In this document: one piece after another, positions 36,957-39,630 of the stretch | How the letters are laid out: the number at the start of each line of letters is the position of its first letter | Position numbering within the stretch: the stretch's first letter is position 1 | NCBI RefSeq assembly: GCF_000272405.2 | Contig: NZ_AJZM02000153.1 | Span: 1 to 39,630, forward strand | Direction: 5' to 3' | DNA: 39,630 nucleotides | From: Vibrio tasmaniensis 1F-187 | GTDB taxonomy: Bacteria > Pseudomonadota > Gammaproteobacteria > Enterobacterales > Vibrionaceae | The notes under the pieces: generated by a model | What the model was told of the DNA's origin: nothing | What the model saw: the letters and a program-made list of their open reading frames with translations, nothing else | Database searches by the model: none | Program-made: the position numbers and the translations under genes

Positions 36957-39419
36957 ATGGCAATTACAAGAAGAAGTTTTCTGAAAGGTGTCGCTACTAC
37001 AAGTGCGGCATCGGTTATCGGTCCAAGCTTATTGGCGTCGGCATCAGCGTCTGCAGCAGAAACAGACGGCGCGTGGAAAGTCTCTGGTTCTCACTGGGGT
37101 GCATTCCGAGCTCGCGTTTATGCGGGTAAAGTACAAGAGATTAAACCTCTAGAAATCGATCAACACCCAACTGAGATGTTGAAAGGTATTAAAGGTATTA
37201 TCTACAGCCCATCACGTGTGCGTTACCCAATGGTTCGCCTAGATTGGTTGAAGAAGCATAAATACAGCGCAGACACGCGTGGTAACAACCGTTTTATTCG
37301 TGTGACTTGGGATGAGGCACTAGACCTTGTTTACCGCGAACTAGAGCGCGTACAGAAAGATTACGGTCCATGGGCGCTTCACACAGGTCAAACTGGTTGG
37401 AGACAAACGGGTCAGTTCCACAGCTGTACTAACCATATGCAACGTGCAATGGCACTTCACGGTTACTCTGTGAAGAAAATCGGTGACTACTCAACAGGTG
37501 CTGGTCAAACGATCATGCCTTACGTGCTAGGTTCTACTGAAGTTTACGCACAAGGTACATCTTGGGAACTTATCCTAGAAAACAGTGACAACATTGTTCT
37601 TTGGGGTAACGATCCAGTTAAAAACCTGCAAGTAGGTTGGACATGTGAGACTCACGAGTCATTCGCATACTTAGAACAGCTGAAAGAAAAAGTTGCTAAG
37701 AAAGAGATCAACGTTGTTTCTGTTGACCCTGTTAAAAACAAAACAGGCCGTTACCTAGAAAACGAGCAAATGTACATCAACCCACAAACTGATGTGGCGT
37801 TCATGCTTGGTGTTGCTCACGTTCTTTACAACGAAGATCTATACGACAAGAAGTTCATCGAAACTTACTGTCTAGGTTTTGAAGACTTTATCAAGTACGT
37901 TCAAGGTGAAACGAAAGATAAAGTTGAGAAGACACCTGAGTGGGCTTCGGCTATCTGTGGTGCAAGCGCGGACTCTATCCGTGAATTCGCTAAGATGCTG
38001 GTTAACGGTCGTACGCAGATTCTTGTCGGTTGGAGTATCCAACGTCAACAACACGGTGAGCAGCCTTACTGGATGTGTGCCGTTATCGCAGCAATGGTTG
38101 GCCAAATCGGTCTACCTGGCGGTGGTATCTCTTACGGTCACCATTACTCTGGTATCGGTGTTTCTTCAACTGGCTTCGCTGCTCCGGGTTCATTCCCGTT
38201 GAACATCGACCAAGGTCAATCGCCTAAGCACACTAACACTGATTACAACGGTTACAGCCGTGTAATCCCTGTTGCTCGTTGGGTAGATAGCTTGCTAGAG
38301 CCAGGTAAGAAGATCAAAGCGAACGGTTCAACGGTTACACTACCGGATATCAAGATGATGGTATTCAGTGGTAATAACCCGTGGCACCACCACCAAGATC
38401 GCAACAAGATGCGTAAAGCATTCAAGAGCCTACAAACTGTAGTGGCTGTTGATTTCGCTTGGACTGCAACTTGTCGTCACTCTGATATCGTGCTTCCTGC
38501 ATGTACTCAGTGGGAACGTAACGATATTGATGGTTACGGCGCGTACTCTGGTCGTGGTTTGATCGCGATGCACAAACTAGTCGATCCTCTGTTCCAGTCT
38601 AAAACTGACTTCGAGATTATGTCTAGCCTAACTAAGCGTTGGGGTCGTTACGACGATTACACGCGTGGTATGGACGAAATGCAGTGGGTTAAATCTCTGT
38701 ATGACGAATGTCGTGCATCAAACGAAGGCAGCTTCGAAATGCCTGAGTTTGCTGAGTTCTGGGAGAAAGGTTTCCTAGACTTCGGTAAAGGTAAGCCATG
38801 GACTCGCCACGCATCATTCCGTGAAGATCCAGAGATCAACGCACTAGGTACGCCTTCTGGTTTCATCGAAATCACAAGCCGTACTGTTGGCAACATGGGT
38901 TACGAGCACTGTCAAGAACACCCTATGTGGTTTGAGAAATCTGAACGTTCACACGGTGGTCCAGGCTCTGACAAACATCCGTACTGGCTACAATCTTGCC
39001 ACCCAGACAAGCGTCTTCACTCTCAGATGTGTGAATCTGAAGAGTGGCGTGCGACTTACGCGGTACAAGGCCGTGAGCCAATCTACATCAACCCAATCGA
39101 TGCTAAGAAGAAAGGCATCAAAGATGGCGACGTAGTACGTGTGTTCAATGACCGTGGTCAACTACTAGCAGGTGCTGTTCTAATGGATAGCTACGCACCT
39201 GGTGTTGTTCGTATCGAAGAAGGCGCTTGGTATGGCCCGATCAACGAGAAAGTGGGGGCGCTAGATACATACGGCGATCCAAACACACTAACTCAAGACA
39301 TCGGTACGTCTGAACTTGCTCAAGCAACGTCAGCAAACACATGTTTGGTTAACTTCGAGAAGTTCCAAGGCAAACTGCCTCCAGTAACTTCATTCGGTGG
39401 TCCAATCGAAGTTTCTTAA
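36957..39419 (+). CDS. torA: Trimethylamine-N-oxide reductase, molybdopterin subunit
   Basis: TorA reduces TMAO to trimethylamine in the periplasm as the end of an anaerobic respiratory chain. A Tat signal is clear: RRSFLKG at residues 5-11, a hydrophobic stretch, and a cleavage region ASASA near residue 33. The mature protein is a DMSO-reductase-family molybdenum enzyme with a molybdenum-ligand serine in [14 protein letters not shown]. Other cofactor-binding blocks are [32 protein letters not shown] and the C-terminal molydopterin-binding domain with [27 protein letters not shown]. It has 820 aa. No torD chaperone gene follows within the window; a terminator comes 36 bases after the stop. 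Confidence 0.98.
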   Translation: MAITRRSFLKGVATTSAASVIGPSLLASASASAAETDGAWKVSGSHWGAFRARVYAGKVQEIKPLEIDQHPTEMLKGIKGIIYSPSRVRYPMVRLDWLKKHKYSADTRGNNRFIRVTWDEALDLVYRELERVQKDYGPWALHTGQTGWRQTGQFHSCTNHMQRAMALHGYSVKKIGDYSTGAGQTIMPYVLGSTEVYAQGTSWELILENSDNIVLWGNDPVKNLQVGWTCETHESFAYLEQLKEKVAKKEINVVSVDPVKNKTGRYLENEQMYINPQTDVAFMLGVAHVLYNEDLYDKKFIETYCLGFEDFIKYVQGETKDKVEKTPEWASAICGASADSIREFAKMLVNGRTQILVGWSIQRQQHGEQPYWMCAVIAAMVGQIGLPGGGISYGHHYSGIGVSSTGFAAPGSFPLNIDQGQSPKHTNTDYNGYSRVIPVARWVDSLLEPGKKIKANGSTVTLPDIKMMVFSGNNPWHHHQDRNKMRKAFKSLQTVVAVDFAWTATCRHSDIVLPACTQWERNDIDGYGAYSGRGLIAMHKLVDPLFQSKTDFEIMSSLTKRWGRYDDYTRGMDEMQWVKSLYDECRASNEGSFEMPEFAEFWEKGFLDFGKGKPWTRHASFREDPEINALGTPSGFIEITSRTVGNMGYEHCQEHPMWFEKSERSHGGPGSDKHPYWLQSCHPDKRLHSQMCESEEWRATYAVQGREPIYINPIDAKKKGIKDGDVVRVFNDRGQLLAGAVLMDSYAPGVVRIEEGAWYGPINEKVGALDTYGDPNTLTQDIGTSELAQATSANTCLVNFEKFQGKLPPVTSFGGPIEVS

Positions 39420-39455
39420 GTCTTGTACTTAAGAACCAAGATTAAAGCTTGAATT

Positions 39456-39489
39456 AAAGCCCCTGTAAGCACTCTTACAGGGGCTTTTT
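39456..39489 (+). terminator. torECA terminator
   Basis: AAAGCCCCTGTAAG (39456-39469) and CTTACAGGGGCTTT (39474-39487) form a perfect 14-bp stem with a CACT loop, followed by further Ts. Confidence 0.94.
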
Positions 39490-39594
39490 GTTTTTCTAGC
39501 CTGTGTGCGGGATTTGTAATTAAGCATTGTCATAGCGCCAAGAGGGGGCGTTTTTGAGACCGGCTATAACGACGTGCCGTTTGGATAGGCTGTA

Positions 39595-39630
39595 GAACTA
39601 TGAACTATGAACAATGAACAATGAACAATG
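39595..39630. repeat. Tandem repeat, 7-bp unit GAACTAT/GAACAAT
   Basis: Two copies of GAACTAT are followed by three of GAACAAT, head to tail, running to the window edge. The total length is unknown because the array continues outside. The 7-bp period would shift frame if it lay in or near a gene start; no gene is visible around it here. Confidence 0.9.

Overview
The window looks like part of the main chromosome of a Vibrio, most likely a member of or near the Splendidus clade. The evidence is the gene content and order (bioA/bioBFCD, htpX, purB-hflD-mnmA, gsk, an H-NS gene of the VicH type, a lysine-riboswitch transporter, the his operon, cysS/ppiB/lpxH, torECA), the protein sequences, and the moderate GC content with AT-rich intergenic DNA. 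The genus is inferred from remembered homologues; no search was run. Almost everything is core metabolism, and I see no prophage, integron, CRISPR array, tRNA or rRNA.

Left part (1-7.4 kb): a response-regulator gene runs off the left edge and appears to be cut by the end of an IS5/IS903-type insertion sequence. Biotin genes follow in the classic divergent layout, bioA leftward and bioBFCD rightward, around a BirA-type operator. A small unknown protein and the membrane protease gene htpX come next.

Middle (7.6-23.5 kb): leftward mnmA, hflD and purB, then rightward gsk, with PurR-like boxes ahead of purB and gsk. A leftward H-NS gene faces a lysine riboswitch that leads an NhaC-family transporter. 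The complete histidine operon follows (hisL leader with five His codons, attenuator, hisGDCBHAFI), ending in a strong terminator and a patch of short repeats.

Right part (23.6-39.6 kb): leftward ychJ, an EAL-HDOD signalling protein, lpxH and ppiB; rightward cysS and tdk. Then a YdcF-like/YeeZ-like pair, a small TIGR02647-type protein, a coiled-coil lipoprotein, focA, and an orphan FetB-like permease. The window closes with the TMAO respiration operon torECA. Between focA and the permease lies a non-coding block with two perfect DnaA boxes as an inverted repeat, two near-matches, and a cluster of GATC sites. It is the least explained structure in the window.

Regulation is unusually easy to read here: intrinsic terminators close most units, and candidate sites for BirA, CpxR, PurR, FNR and TorR sit ahead of the expected genes. 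In two leftward units (ppiB-lpxH and EAL/HDOD-ychJ) an intrinsic terminator sits directly against the start codon of the next gene. All functional statements come from recognising protein families and motifs by eye.
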